A stretch of 64,000 nt of DNA from Chloroflexota bacterium (GCA_016861025.1 BOKO01000004.1:62001-126000), one strand, 5' to 3'. Shown: positions 46,932 to 56,312, numbered from the stretch's first letter. Notes: generated from the sequence alone by a model not told the origin. Numbers and translations: made by a program.

Positions 46932-47953
46932 ATTCCTGCCAACCTGTACTCACATTGCGGACAGACGCCCGGCTTGCGCCAGAATATGTGCACACGATAG
47001 CCGCTTCGACCGATCACCGGCGCTTTGCACATTGGGCAGTACGTATCTGCACAACCCGCAAGGCGTGAATGTCCCCAAATGTTGCCTGTGTAGACGTAAC
47101 GCAATCCGGCGCCTCGACCAATCTCCCAGGCGCGACGCAAAGTTTCGGCAGAGGTGGGCGGGCGATTCTGCATCCGATAATGGGGGACAAAACCGGAGAC
47201 ATGCCAGGGAATGTCCAGGCTGATCGCTGCCAGAAAATCGGCGATGGCGCGCAGTTCATCGTCGCCGTCGTTCAAACCGGGAATAATCAGCGTCGTGACT
47301 TCTGTCCAGACGCCCAGGCTCACCAGATGGCGAATATTGCGCAGCACGGGCGCCAGACGCGCGCCGCAATAGCTGCGATAGGTCTGTTCGTCGAACGCCT
47401 TCAAGTCCACATTGATTGCGTCCAGATAGGGTGCAATTGTGTCGAGCGCCTGCAACGTCTCGAAACCGCTCGACACAAACACGGTGCGCAGACCGGCGGC
47501 GCGCGCCTGGCGCACCGTGTCATAGGCATATTCAAAGTACACCGTCGGCTCGTTGTAGGTGAAGGCAACCAGCGGAATCTTGCGCTCCAAACAGGTTTCG
47601 ATAATTCGTTCGGGCGGCCAGGCGTGGCCGATGTAGTCGTGTTGGACATCGAACTCTTTGCGTTGCGAGATTTCCCAGTTCTGACACCAGGCGCAGGATA
47701 GATTGCAGCCGACCGTGCCGATGGAAAAGATGTCGCTGCCGGGCAGAACATGATGCAGCGGTTTTTTCTCAACAGGATCGATGTTGACGGCGACGGCTTT
47801 GCCATACACGACCAGACGCAATGCGCCGTCGAGATTGCGTCGCACGCCACATTTGCCAGCTTTTCCTGGGGCGATGGCGCACCAGTGTTCGCAGGCCGTG
47901 CATTGAACATAATTGTTTTTCAGTGGACGGCTAAGCGTTGTCGGTGGAAACAT
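46892..47953 (-). CDS. amrS: AmmeMemoRadiSam system radical SAM enzyme
   Basis: This 353-residue enzyme has the radical SAM cluster motif C83-x3-C87-x2-C90 (CNLSCAWCQNW), with upstream metal cysteines CTACEHWC and the C-terminal zinc-like pairs CPMCK and CPQCEY. The body contains TYNEPTVYFEYAYDT and GLRTVFVSSGF. The ATG at 47953 follows GGAGG. It is coupled to the MEMO-like gene. The reaction is unknown. Confidence 0.92.
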   Translation of the reverse strand: MFPPTTLSRPLKNNYVQCTACEHWCAIAPGKAGKCGVRRNLDGALRLVVYGKAVAVNIDPVEKKPLHHVLPGSDIFSIGTVGCNLSCAWCQNWEISQRKEFDVQHDYIGHAWPPERIIETCLERKIPLVAFTYNEPTVYFEYAYDTVRQARAAGLRTVFVSSGFETLQALDTIAPYLDAINVDLKAFDEQTYRSYCGARLAPVLRNIRHLVSLGVWTEVTTLIIPGLNDGDDELRAIADFLAAISLDIPWHVSGFVPHYRMQNRPPTSAETLRRAWEIGRGAGLRYVYTGNIWGHSRLAGCADTYCPMCKAPVIGRSGYRVHIFWRKPGVCPQCEYRLAGIWQSEQRRYEPQP

Positions 47954-48246
47954 CACACCTCCGAACCATAGAATTGCGTTCCTTTTTATTTTTATTATCG
48001 CGCATCTTTGTATTTTGCGCGCCGCCGATTTGTCATTGGCGCCTTCGCGCTGGCGACGGACACTTGAATTATGTTCTTTTTCTGTAACGATCTGTAAACG
48101 CAGCGCAGGTGCAATGAGCAAAGTGTGAGATCTCGGTTGAGAGACGGAGATGGCTGACAGACAGCCCGCAGATAGATCGCTTGAATCTAGATATGACGAT
48201 GCTGAGAGGCGCATCGCCTCCGCTCTCAAGGTTAGAAAGCAAAAAC

Positions 48247-48420
48247 ATGCAAAAGCGGATTGTCATCAGCGGCGTGCCAGTGGGTGTGATTGATGTTCTG
48301 CGAGCAAGCGAACTTAGTGCAACGGTGAAGTTGATCGAAGGCGGCGTTTTGAACGGCGTCTGCGCTAACGACGGCTGCGTGCCGATCGATTTTCGGTCCG
48401 TGACCGCAGAGTGGAAATGA
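48247..48420 (+). pseudogene. Remnant of a pyridine nucleotide-disulfide oxidoreductase N-terminus
   Basis: The 57-residue frame includes ASELSATVKLIEGGVLNGVC and the redox motif CANDGCVP, which matches the CxxxxC active site of mercuric reductase or dihydrolipoamide dehydrogenase relatives. The FAD glycine motif is eroded, and the frame stops soon after. It overlaps the start of the next FAD enzyme by ATGA. It may be an expressed fossil leader; its function is doubtful. Confidence 0.5.
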
Positions 48421-49856
48421 AGGGAAGCCCCCGCGTGAGCTACGATGCTGTCGTCATCGGTTCCGGCCCCAACGGACTGGCTGCGGCGATCACGCTGGCG
48501 CAGGCTGGCTGGCGCGTGTTGGTCGTGGAAGCAAAAGCTACGCCCGGCGGCGGCACGCGCACGCAAGAGCTGACGTTGCCCGGCTTCCGCCACGACATTT
48601 GTTCGGCGATTCATCCGTTGGGGATTGCGTCGCCTTTTTTTCGCACTCTCCCCCTCGCCAACTACGGCCTGGAATGGATTGTGTCGCCGGTCTCGCTGGC
48701 GCACCCGCTTGATGACGGCACGGCAGTGGCGGTGACGACTTCACTCGAGGCCACCGCCACAGAGTTTGGCGTCGATAGCCGCGCCTGGCGGCTGCTATTT
48801 GAGCCGTTGACAACCCACTGGCAGGAGATGCTTGACGATCTGCTGGCGCCGCTGCATTTCCCTCGCCACCCGGTGCTTTACACCGGTTACGCGCTGCCGA
48901 TGCTCGCACCGGTTACATTGCTGGCAAACATGCTCTTCCGAAGTGAACGCGCGCGTGCCGTCCTGGCGGGGATGGCGGGCCATTCTGTGCTGCCGTTGGA
49001 ACGCCCGCCCACCGCCGCGTTTGGACTATTGCTCACGCTGCTGGCGCAGACCGTTGGCTGGCCCGTGGCGCGCGGCGGTTCGCAGGCGATAGCTGACGCG
49101 CTGGTGTGCTATGCTCAATCGCTTGGCGTTGATCTTGTCTGTGGCTGGGAGGTGGCTGACATTGCTGAGTTGCCATCTGCGCGCGCATATCTCTTCGACA
49201 CTGCGCCGAAAGGACTGCTGCGCATTGCGGGTGACCGGCTGCCGGCCAGGCGCCGGCGTCAGCTTGAGCGTTTTCGCCATAACCCCGGCGTTTTTAAGAT
49301 CGATTGGGCGCTGGATGGGCCGATCCCATGGACGGCGGAAACCTGTCATCGAGCGGCGACAGTGCACATCGGTGGAACGCTGGATGAGATTGCGGCTGCG
49401 GAACGTGCGGTCTGGCGCGGCGAACACCCTGCGCAGCCATTTGTGCTCCTGGCGCAACAGAGTCTCTTCGACCCGACGCGCGCGCCGGTTGGCAAACAGG
49501 TTGCCTGGGCGTACTGCCACACGCCGAACGGCTCGACGGTGGACATGACCGACGCCATCGAGCGGCAGGTCGAACGTTTTGCGCCCGGCTTCCGCGATCT
49601 CATCGTGGCGCGGGCGACGCGTCACGCCGCAGCGATGGAGGCGTACAACCCAAACTATGTCGGGGGTGACATCAACGGCGGCGTGCAGGATCTCTTCCAG
49701 CATTTCACGCGCCCCAGCCTCAGCCTGACGCCGTATCGCATGTCGATGCGGGGCGTCTATCTCTGTTCTTCATCGACGCCACCCGGCGGCGGCGTACACG
49801 GCATGTGCGGCTACTATGCGGCGCAAACAGTGTTGACAGACTGGCGATGCCGATAA
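48417..49856 (+). CDS. Phytoene desaturase-like NAD(P)/FAD-dependent oxidoreductase
   Basis: This 479-residue flavoprotein of the CrtI/PYROXD2-type group has an N-terminal FAD motif (VVIGSGPNGLAAAI) followed by VVEAKATPGGGTRTQEL. The C-terminal FAD motif MRGVYLCSSSTPPGGGVHGMCGYYAA is typical. No carotenoid gene accompanies it, so the substrate is open. The start is uncertain: ATG 48417 overlaps the previous stop, while GTG 48435 has a better AAGGGAAG ribosome site. Confidence 0.85.
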   Translation: MKGSPRVSYDAVVIGSGPNGLAAAITLAQAGWRVLVVEAKATPGGGTRTQELTLPGFRHDICSAIHPLGIASPFFRTLPLANYGLEWIVSPVSLAHPLDDGTAVAVTTSLEATATEFGVDSRAWRLLFEPLTTHWQEMLDDLLAPLHFPRHPVLYTGYALPMLAPVTLLANMLFRSERARAVLAGMAGHSVLPLERPPTAAFGLLLTLLAQTVGWPVARGGSQAIADALVCYAQSLGVDLVCGWEVADIAELPSARAYLFDTAPKGLLRIAGDRLPARRRRQLERFRHNPGVFKIDWALDGPIPWTAETCHRAATVHIGGTLDEIAAAERAVWRGEHPAQPFVLLAQQSLFDPTRAPVGKQVAWAYCHTPNGSTVDMTDAIERQVERFAPGFRDLIVARATRHAAAMEAYNPNYVGGDINGGVQDLFQHFTRPSLSLTPYRMSMRGVYLCSSSTPPGGGVHGMCGYYAAQTVLTDWRCR

Positions 49857-49860
49857 AATA

Positions 49861-50466
49861 TCAACAAGCGTCGCAGTTTCCCATTTCAGCTTCGACAAAA
49901 CCAGGCTGAATCGGGCCAACGATGCGCTGCGTCACCATCCCATCAGGGTCGATCAGCACAGAGACAGGCAGCCCGCGCACGTAATACGCCAGCAATGTGG
50001 CGTCGTCTGGCGCGACCAGGATCGGAAGGTGCAGATCAAACTCCTCGACAAACGCACGCACGGTCGTCTTAGGTTCGCGCATGTTGACCGCCAACACGCT
50101 CAATTGGTTGGCGTGGTCGGCGGCCAAGCGGTCGAGATAGGGCATCTCGTCGCGACAGGGTGCGCACCAGGTCGCCCAGAAGTTGATCAACACCCACCGT
50201 CCGCGCAGGTTGGAGAGGCGCACCGTGTCGCCGTCCAGCGTTGAAAGCGCAAAGTCATGCGCAGGTTCAAGCGGTTCAGCCAGTTCTGCTGCCGCAGGCT
50301 CTGGCGGCAGATCGTTGTCAGCAGAGTATCCCAACGGCTGGCAGCCAGACAACAGCAGAGCAAGCCAGACAATGCCCGTTGTCACGATCCGGCCGCCGTC
50401 GATTTTCCCCAGACAACGGGTTCGACTGCGCCGCCTTGCAGCAAAATCGATGATGAACACTTTCAT
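49861..50466 (-). CDS. TlpA-like thiol:disulfide lipoprotein
   Basis: This 201-residue exported thioredoxin-fold protein has an N-terminal hydrophobic segment ending in a lipobox (LLSGC, C42), the redox motif WATWCAPC and a TlpA-type cis-Pro region (VRGLPVSVLIDPDG). It overlaps the FtsX-like permease gene by ATGA, so it belongs to the ABC cluster. In that context it may keep cluster cysteines reduced or supply electrons during metal handling. The first 25 basic residues before the membrane segment are unusually long. Confidence 0.88.
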   Translation of the reverse strand: MKVFIIDFAARRRSRTRCLGKIDGGRIVTTGIVWLALLLSGCQPLGYSADNDLPPEPAAAELAEPLEPAHDFALSTLDGDTVRLSNLRGRWVLINFWATWCAPCRDEMPYLDRLAADHANQLSVLAVNMREPKTTVRAFVEEFDLHLPILVAPDDATLLAYYVRGLPVSVLIDPDGMVTQRIVGPIQPGFVEAEMGNCDAC

Positions 50467-51800
50467 GAAGGGAAGAGTTTTTCAACCACGTTGACGCGAT
50501 ACGCCTGCCAAGCCGGCAACAACCCCGCCAGCACACCCAACATAAATGGCAGCAGCCAGAGCACCGGCTCCACCTGCGGCAGCCAGCCGATCGCCACCGG
50601 AATTGCCGAACGCCGTGAAATCTCACCGGCGATTGCAGCAGCGACAGCGTATCCGAGCAGCCGCCCCAGCAGCGCGCCGATCATCGCCACCAGCACCGTC
50701 TCCACCAACACAACCAGCATCACCGTGCGTCGGCTGGCGCCAACCCCGCGCAGGATGGCGAGCAGGTGCTGTCGCGACTCTGTAGCGCTGTAGATCGCCA
50801 GGAAGAGCGTCAATGCCGCCATCACCGCAGCAAGATAGCCGACGAGAATCAAAATTTCCTGTCCCTGGTTGAGCAGATCGAACAGCCCGCCCAGCTCGCG
50901 CCCGGGGAAGACCGCCTGCGCCTCAGTTCCGGTGTAGAAGTCGCGCCAGAGCTGGTTGGCTTCGATAAAACCGACCGGCGCCACCAACACTGCCGTCACT
51001 TGCCCGGCGATGGCGTGAGCGTGGTCGCCATCGGCGTGCGCCTCCTCGTCGTGATGCGCAGTCTCCGCATCGACGGCGGCGCCGACCACTTCCATTCCCG
51101 CGTGGTCGGTCTCTTCGACGTGGTCGTCCATTGCAACCGCAGCGACGGGGGCAGGCGCCTTGGCGTGCATGGTGATGACGCTGTTCACGGTGGTGAAGAC
51201 GGCATTATCGAAGGGCGTGGCGCTGGGGCGCAGGATGCCGACAACCGTGTGCACCTCGGCGTGGTCGTCGCCTTCCAGCCCTGGCTCGACGCCATGCGCC
51301 GGGCGAAACTGGTCGCCGATGCGCAAGCCAAGCTCCGCGGCGGCGCGGCTGCCGAGCACCGCCTCAAAGTCAGCCTCGAAAATTCGCCCCTCCGCCAGTT
51401 GGAAGGCAGGCGCAGCTTGCTGCGAAGAACGCAGGTCAAAGAAATGTTCATCCGTGCCAACAATGCGTGCGCCGCCGATGTTGTCGCCCATCGCAATCGG
51501 CACGGCAAGGGCGACGCGCGGGTCATTGCGCAGTTCCTCGTAAATGTGACCGTCGATATTGCCGACCGGCAGACCTTGCAGCAGCAGCGTGCTCAACACC
51601 AACTGCTGACTGCTGCCTTTGGCGCCGACGACGAGCACGCCGAAGGGATCGCTGGCGCGGATGATGCCGCGCTGCAAGCCTTCGTTGAGATGGATGACTG
51701 TGACCGCCAGCGCCACAGCCAGCGCCACCACGGTGAGTGTGACCAGCGTCTGCACAGGCCGATTCGCCAGATTGCGCCAGGCAAGTTTGAGTTCGTACAT
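50463..51800 (-). CDS. FtsX/MacB-type ABC transporter permease with histidine-rich segment
   Basis: This 445-residue permease has four membrane helices: one near 14-35, then three near 320-440. The large periplasmic domain carries a metal-binding-like His/Asp/Glu run (HHDEEAHADGDHAHA, near residues 245-260) and further histidines around 225. The end QAYRVNVVEKLFP is typical. It pairs with the upstream ATPase and neighbouring DUF3299-like lipoprotein, an arrangement resembling Vibrio Zrg zinc-regulated transport genes. A zinc or other metal link is an inference. Confidence 0.85.
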   Translation of the reverse strand: MYELKLAWRNLANRPVQTLVTLTVVALAVALAVTVIHLNEGLQRGIIRASDPFGVLVVGAKGSSQQLVLSTLLLQGLPVGNIDGHIYEELRNDPRVALAVPIAMGDNIGGARIVGTDEHFFDLRSSQQAAPAFQLAEGRIFEADFEAVLGSRAAAELGLRIGDQFRPAHGVEPGLEGDDHAEVHTVVGILRPSATPFDNAVFTTVNSVITMHAKAPAPVAAVAMDDHVEETDHAGMEVVGAAVDAETAHHDEEAHADGDHAHAIAGQVTAVLVAPVGFIEANQLWRDFYTGTEAQAVFPGRELGGLFDLLNQGQEILILVGYLAAVMAALTLFLAIYSATESRQHLLAILRGVGASRRTVMLVVLVETVLVAMIGALLGRLLGYAVAAAIAGEISRRSAIPVAIGWLPQVEPVLWLLPFMLGVLAGLLPAWQAYRVNVVEKLFPS

Positions 51801-51815
51801 GATCTTTACAATGAT

Positions 51816-52496
51816 TCAACCCTCGTGCAAGCCGCCGTTGCGCAGGTCGACGACGTGGTCGAAGCGCGTCGCCAGCGCCGGGTCGTGGCTGGCGACGATC
51901 AGTGTGGCGCCGGCGCGACGACAGCTTTCTTGCAGCAGATCCATCACGGCGTGGCTCGACTCTGCATCGAGCGCCGCGGTCGGTTCATCCGCCAGTACAA
52001 GCGCGGGCTGCGCCGCCAGGGCGCGCGCAACGGCGACGCGCAGCCGCTGTCCCGTGCTCAACTGCATCGGGCGGTGGCGATGAAAGTCGCGCAGCCCGAC
52101 GCTGTCGAGCAGTTCACGCGCTCGCGCGGTTCGCGCGCTGGCATTGAGTTTGCGCCCGAAAACGAGCGGCATTTCGACATTTTCCAACGCCGAAAGCGTC
52201 GGCGCCAGATGGTGCATCTGGAAAATGTAGCCGATGGTGGTGGCGCGCAGGCGGTCGCGTTCGTTTTCAGGCAGAGCGTAGAGCGACTGCCCGCCGCAAC
52301 GCACAACGCCGGTGGTTGGCGGCAGCAAGCCAGCCAGGATGTTGAGCAGCGTCGTCTTGCCGCTGCCGCTGACGCCGCGCAGCAGAATCTGCGCGCCTGA
52401 AGCTGCCTGCCAGTCGTCGATCATCAGCACCGTGCGCGCTTCCAGACCGGACGCGGCGTAGGTGTGGCGCAGTTGCTGGAGTACGACGTCCATCAC
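51816..52496 (-). CDS. LolD/MacB-type ABC transporter ATP-binding protein
   Basis: This 226-residue ATPase has Walker A GVSGSGKTT (41-49), signature LSTGQ (145-149) and Walker B LVLADEP. The signature is LSTGQ rather than LSGGQ. It starts within an ATGA overlap of the DUF3299-like lipoprotein gene and ends 15 bases before the permease. It energises the FtsX-like permease. Confidence 0.92.
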   Translation of the reverse strand: MMDVVLQQLRHTYAASGLEARTVLMIDDWQAASGAQILLRGVSGSGKTTLLNILAGLLPPTTGVVRCGGQSLYALPENERDRLRATTIGYIFQMHHLAPTLSALENVEMPLVFGRKLNASARTARARELLDSVGLRDFHRHRPMQLSTGQRLRVAVARALAAQPALVLADEPTAALDAESSHAVMDLLQESCRRAGATLIVASHDPALATRFDHVVDLRNGGLHEG

Positions 52497-53182
52497 AGCA
52501 ACTCCAGTTTATCAGCGTAGATGCGCACCAGGCTGAGCATTCCGGTCTCCGGGTCGATGGAGGGGCCGACTTCGAGCGTGCCGTAGAGCCGCATCGGGCG
52601 TTCAGTCGGGCGAATCGTGCTGTCCGCCAGATAGACCAGCGCGATGTCGTCGGGCCAGTCCGCCGCCGTGCTGCAAAATGGACAGTAGGCGAGCTGGATG
52701 CGCGTCAGCACGAACCAGTCGAGTTCAGCTTTGAGCGGCGGCGCCATGTAGCCCTCGATCACGACCTGCTGCCCGTCGAGCGACAGCAGCTTGTCGGAGA
52801 GAATCAAGCCGGTGCGCACGTTGTAGCCGTCATAGAACTCGTCGAAGCGCAGCTTGACCGGAAACGCGTCGAAAGTCATCGGGTTGCGCGGGATCGGGCG
52901 CACAGCGATGTCGGTGGCGCGTGCGGCGGCAAGGGCGCTGCCAGCAGGCAGGTTAAGGTCGAGCGGCGTCGGTGTGGGTGCAGGCGTGGCAGCGGGCGCT
53001 TCCGCTACAACAGCAGACGCTGTAGGCATTGGCTGTGGTTGAGTTGGCACTGACGGCGCATCTGCTGCGGTTGGCAGCGGCGTCACTGCGGAAATTGTGT
53101 TGTTGCCGACTGCTCCACAGCCTGACATCAAGAACAAGATGACGGAGAGAATGACGGAGAGAAAGCTTTGCCGAGTGTTCAT
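52493..53182 (-). CDS. DUF3299-like lipoprotein of the ABC cluster
   Basis: This 229-residue lipoprotein has a lipobox at LMSGC (C22), a Thr/Pro/Ala-rich linker to about residue 75, and then a compact beta domain. The domain contains LLSLDGQQVVIEGYMAPP, LAYCPFCSTAADWPDD (a CxxC) and RLYGTLEVGPSIDPETG. This layout matches DUF3299 proteins, which accompany similar ABC sets. The CPFC pair could bind a metal. It is the first gene of the cluster. Confidence 0.75.
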   Translation of the reverse strand: MNTRQSFLSVILSVILFLMSGCGAVGNNTISAVTPLPTAADAPSVPTQPQPMPTASAVVAEAPAATPAPTPTPLDLNLPAGSALAAARATDIAVRPIPRNPMTFDAFPVKLRFDEFYDGYNVRTGLILSDKLLSLDGQQVVIEGYMAPPLKAELDWFVLTRIQLAYCPFCSTAADWPDDIALVYLADSTIRPTERPMRLYGTLEVGPSIDPETGMLSLVRIYADKLELL

Positions 53183-53205
53183 GGCGTTTGGATTTCAATG
53201 AACGC

Positions 53206-53231
53206 GGGGAGCACGGTGCACCGTGCTCCCC
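53206..53231. terminator. 26-base perfect palindrome downstream of the phosphatase gene
   Basis: GGGGAGCACGGTGCACCGTGCTCCCC is a perfect inverted repeat without loop, between the phosphatase stop and the next gene on the same strand. There is no T-run, so termination by a rho-independent mechanism is not certain. It could also be a protein-binding site upstream of the ABC cluster. Confidence 0.55.
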
Positions 53232-53269
53232 AACAACAGCCCTGGCCGGTGCAACCCAGGGTGGACGTG

Positions 53270-55168
53270 TTAGCGAGTATAGCAGCGCCCGTTGAAGACG
53301 ATCCCTTCGCAGGCGCCCTCATCACCCATGCTGGCAGCCATGCCGTCCTCAGCCAGCAGATCAAGACCCAGCGCCGCCGCCATGCCGAAGAAAACCTCGG
53401 TGTTGTCCATGACGCGACCGAAGAAAGCTGCGCCCGGCCCGGAAGCGAAGACCGGCACGTCCTGCAACGAGTGTACGCCCGTGCTGGCGTTGAGCGGCAG
53501 GACGCCGCTGCGCGGAATGCCGTTCGGGTCGTCATCCGGGTTGTCGACATAGTTGCCGTCAGCGTCGGCAATCGCGGGCACGCGCGGCGTCGGGCTGACC
53601 TGGAAGTCCTCGGTGTGGTCAGGATAGTTGTTCACGAGACCGGCAAAGACGATCGAGACATCCCAGGTGTCGGGGAAGAAGTCGCCGTCGGCGTCTTCAT
53701 AGGTCGGGAAGCCGGCGGCGTCGTAGACGCGGATTGCTTTGCGCTTGCCGGCGTCGTCCTCGGCGGCGTTGAACATTTCGACATCCACCGTGCCGTAGAC
53801 TTCGTAGCCGTGGCCGTGGTCGGCGGTGACAACGATCAGCGTGTCGGGCGCGTTGACGGCGGCCCACTCGATGGCGGCGGCGACCGCATTGTCCAGTTCG
53901 ATCAGGTCAGAGAGGGCGCGCTCCTGATCCAGCGGGTGCATCTGCTTGTCGATGCTGCCTGCCTCGACCATCAGGTAGAAGCCGTTCTCGTTCTGACCGA
54001 GAATCTCCAGCGCGCTCAAGGTCATGTCCACCAGACCTGGCTGGTCGGTGAAGTCGCCCAGGTTGTCGGTGAAGACATTGCGATCCAGCCAGACGTTCAT
54101 GTCGCCGGAGTGGAACATGCCGAGCAGTCGTTCCGGCGCGCCCTCGCTCATGGCCTCCTGCAGTTCGGTGGCGGTGGTGACGACGGTGTAGCCGGCGGCT
54201 TCATACTCGTCGAACATGTTGCGGCCATCCTTGCGACGACCGCCAGCGACCGCTTCGGGCAGCATATAGCGACCATCGCCGCCCATGATCACCTCAGGCA
54301 TCAACCCCTCATCCAGCGGCGCGGCAGCCAGGAAGTCGCGGTCGCCGCGGCGACGCGTGTGACCGAAGACGGACGCCGGCGTGGCGTCAGTCCAGCCCGC
54401 CGTTGTGACGATGCCGATCGACATGCCGCGCGTGCGCTTGAGCATCTCCGCCAGCGTCTCCTGGCGCGGGTCATCGAGCGTATCGGGCGAGGTGTCGGCG
54501 TAGACGCCCAGCGCATTCACCGAGGATTTGTGACCGGTGTTGAGCGCGCTGGCGGTGTTGGCGCTGTCCGCCATGATCGAGTCGACGCTGGAGGTCTGGA
54601 TCAGGCCGATCGCCTCCATTTGGTCGATGGCAAAGTAGCCATTCGTCTTACCCTGCGTGTTGCCGCGCGAGGCAACGCGCGCCGCCGTGATCTGCGGGAC
54701 CGTCATGCCGTCGCCGATGAAGAGGATGACATTTTGGGCGCCGGCGCCGGCGTGCGGCTGGCGTGCGTACCAGTCGACGCTGGTCGTGGCGCCGCCCGCC
54801 GTCACCTCGACGATGTAGAGACCCGGCTCCGGCAGCATAACCTGTCGCCAGATCACCGACTGCGAAGGCGTCTCCTCTTTGCCGAATGTCCAGCTTTCCT
54901 CATTCGGTTCAGCGCCGAAGAAATCGCTGGCGTCCTCACCGTTGATGGTCACGGCGAAGTCTTCCGGCATCTCCGCAGCGTGCACCTCGACGCGGAAGTC
55001 GAAGTAGGCGCCGGGCAGAAATGCAGCGCGGTCGATAGGCAGAATCAAGACGGGCGGCGCTTCGTCCTGCGCGCTGGCAGGCAGAACGGGAAGCGAAGTC
55101 ATGATGAGGATAAGCGCCATCAAAGTGCGAGCTATGACGCTCAATCCGGTCGACAGTTTCTGTTTCAC
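53270..55168 (-). CDS. Alkaline phosphatase with N-terminal extension
   Basis: This 632-residue exported enzyme has a signal peptide (about 1-33, ending ASA-Q) and an N-terminal beta-type domain to about residue 140. The PhoA-type catalytic domain follows: IGDGMTVPQI (D153 metal ligand), S202 in ADSANTASAL, metal-binding ADHGHG and GVHSLQDVPVFASGPG near the C-terminus. The GTG start at 55168 is chosen because AGGAGG lies 8-9 bases upstream. An in-frame GTG at 55258 is rejected for lack of one. It hydrolyses phosphomonoesters outside the membrane and needs zinc. Confidence 0.92.
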   Translation of the reverse strand: MKQKLSTGLSVIARTLMALILIMTSLPVLPASAQDEAPPVLILPIDRAAFLPGAYFDFRVEVHAAEMPEDFAVTINGEDASDFFGAEPNEESWTFGKEETPSQSVIWRQVMLPEPGLYIVEVTAGGATTSVDWYARQPHAGAGAQNVILFIGDGMTVPQITAARVASRGNTQGKTNGYFAIDQMEAIGLIQTSSVDSIMADSANTASALNTGHKSSVNALGVYADTSPDTLDDPRQETLAEMLKRTRGMSIGIVTTAGWTDATPASVFGHTRRRGDRDFLAAAPLDEGLMPEVIMGGDGRYMLPEAVAGGRRKDGRNMFDEYEAAGYTVVTTATELQEAMSEGAPERLLGMFHSGDMNVWLDRNVFTDNLGDFTDQPGLVDMTLSALEILGQNENGFYLMVEAGSIDKQMHPLDQERALSDLIELDNAVAAAIEWAAVNAPDTLIVVTADHGHGYEVYGTVDVEMFNAAEDDAGKRKAIRVYDAAGFPTYEDADGDFFPDTWDVSIVFAGLVNNYPDHTEDFQVSPTPRVPAIADADGNYVDNPDDDPNGIPRSGVLPLNASTGVHSLQDVPVFASGPGAAFFGRVMDNTEVFFGMAAALGLDLLAEDGMAASMGDEGACEGIVFNGRCYTR

Positions 55169-55349
55169 GTTTGAAATCCTCCTGAACAATAGAATCTTGT
55201 TTACAAGCAAACAATTACGCTGCCCTCTCATCGTGTAGAATTTGTGTGAACATTTCACTATGGCGCAGTTAACGTTGACAAAGCTTGAAGTTAATAAATG
55301 ACAAATATCAAATCTGAGTCATACGAATGCGCCGATAGGAGAACAAACG

Positions 55350-56243
55350 ATGAATGAGCACGCTGACACTATGCCGAAGACGACGTTGGAAGATCGGATT
55401 AGCAGCGTTTCCGCCACAGCTTTCATAACCCTCTTTGCACGCGCCCTGGAAACACAGACGCACAGCCCAATTCTCAGCGACCCGCAGGCGGTGACAATTG
55501 TGGAGAAATTACGCCCCCACTTTGCCCGCTCGCAGCGCGCGCTGGAGCAACAGCTGGCGGTGGGTCGCATCCCGCCGATGGTGGTGGTGACGATGGCGCT
55601 GCGTGCACGACGCATGGACGCCTATGCACGAGATTTTCTGGCGCGTCATCCTGGCGGCGTGATCGTCAACCTGGGCTGTGGCCTGGACACGCGCTTTCAT
55701 CGCATCGACGATGGCCGCGTGGTGGTCTATGACCTGGATCTGCCTGCTATGATCGAACTGAAGTGTACGCTGCTCGATCAGGGGGAGCGGTATCGCTTTA
55801 TTGCTGCTTCTGTGCTTGACTTTACATGGATGGAGCGCCTGGATGCGTCCATGCCACATCTCTTTATTGCCGAGGGGCTGTTCATGTACCTGCGCGAGGA
55901 GGAGGTCAAGGCATTGGTGGTTGAACTGCGGCGGCGGTTTCCGGGCAGCGAGCTGGTGTGCGAGGTTTTCAACCGCTTTTGGCTGCGCGACCCGTGGAAG
56001 GCTTGGGTCGATCGTAAAATGCAGCGTCAGCTCGGTTTTAGCGCCGATGCCACCTTTCACTCAGGCCTGGAAGACAGCCGTGAGATGGAGCAGTGGGCGG
56101 AGGGCGTCCGTTTTCTCGGCGATTGGAGCTATTTTGACGACGGTGAGCCAAAGCTGGGTGTTTTCAATCTTCTGCGTCACGTCAGCTTCTTTCGCAAGAT
56201 ACAGTGGACGGTGCATTATCGGCTTGGGAAAGGTGGAGAGTAG
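55350..56243 (+). CDS. Class I SAM-dependent methyltransferase (leucine carboxyl methyltransferase/PPM1 family)
   Basis: This 297-residue protein has the SAM-binding motif VIVNLGCGLDTRFHRID (108-124), then VVYDLDLPAMIELK and HLFIAEGLFMYL. These are typical of the Tcmp/LCM family, which O-methylates carboxyl or polyketide-like substrates. No biosynthetic cluster surrounds it, so the substrate cannot be told. GGAG occurs upstream of the ATG. Confidence 0.85.
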   Translation: MNEHADTMPKTTLEDRISSVSATAFITLFARALETQTHSPILSDPQAVTIVEKLRPHFARSQRALEQQLAVGRIPPMVVVTMALRARRMDAYARDFLARHPGGVIVNLGCGLDTRFHRIDDGRVVVYDLDLPAMIELKCTLLDQGERYRFIAASVLDFTWMERLDASMPHLFIAEGLFMYLREEEVKALVVELRRRFPGSELVCEVFNRFWLRDPWKAWVDRKMQRQLGFSADATFHSGLEDSREMEQWAEGVRFLGDWSYFDDGEPKLGVFNLLRHVSFFRKIQWTVHYRLGKGGE

Positions 56244-56312
56244 AGATTAGGAGAGTGGAGATTGGGGCGTCGAGCCTCCCTCTCTCTCCCACTCTCCACT
56301 CTCCAATCTCTT
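56232..56312. repeat. Imperfect palindrome between convergent genes
   Basis: GGTGGAGAGTAGAGATTAGGAGAG-type sequence at 56232-56268 pairs with the CTCTCCCACTCTCCACTCTCC run at 56276-56312. It shares the AATCTC/GAGATT wording of 5216-5265 and 39319-39388 and probably serves as a terminator for both sides. Confidence 0.6.

Noticed and set aside
53168..55174. A 668-codon open frame on the plus strand, antisense to alkaline phosphatase
   Set aside because: It mirrors the phosphatase codons, has no ribosome site and no recognisable domain; GC-rich antisense frames of this kind are common here.
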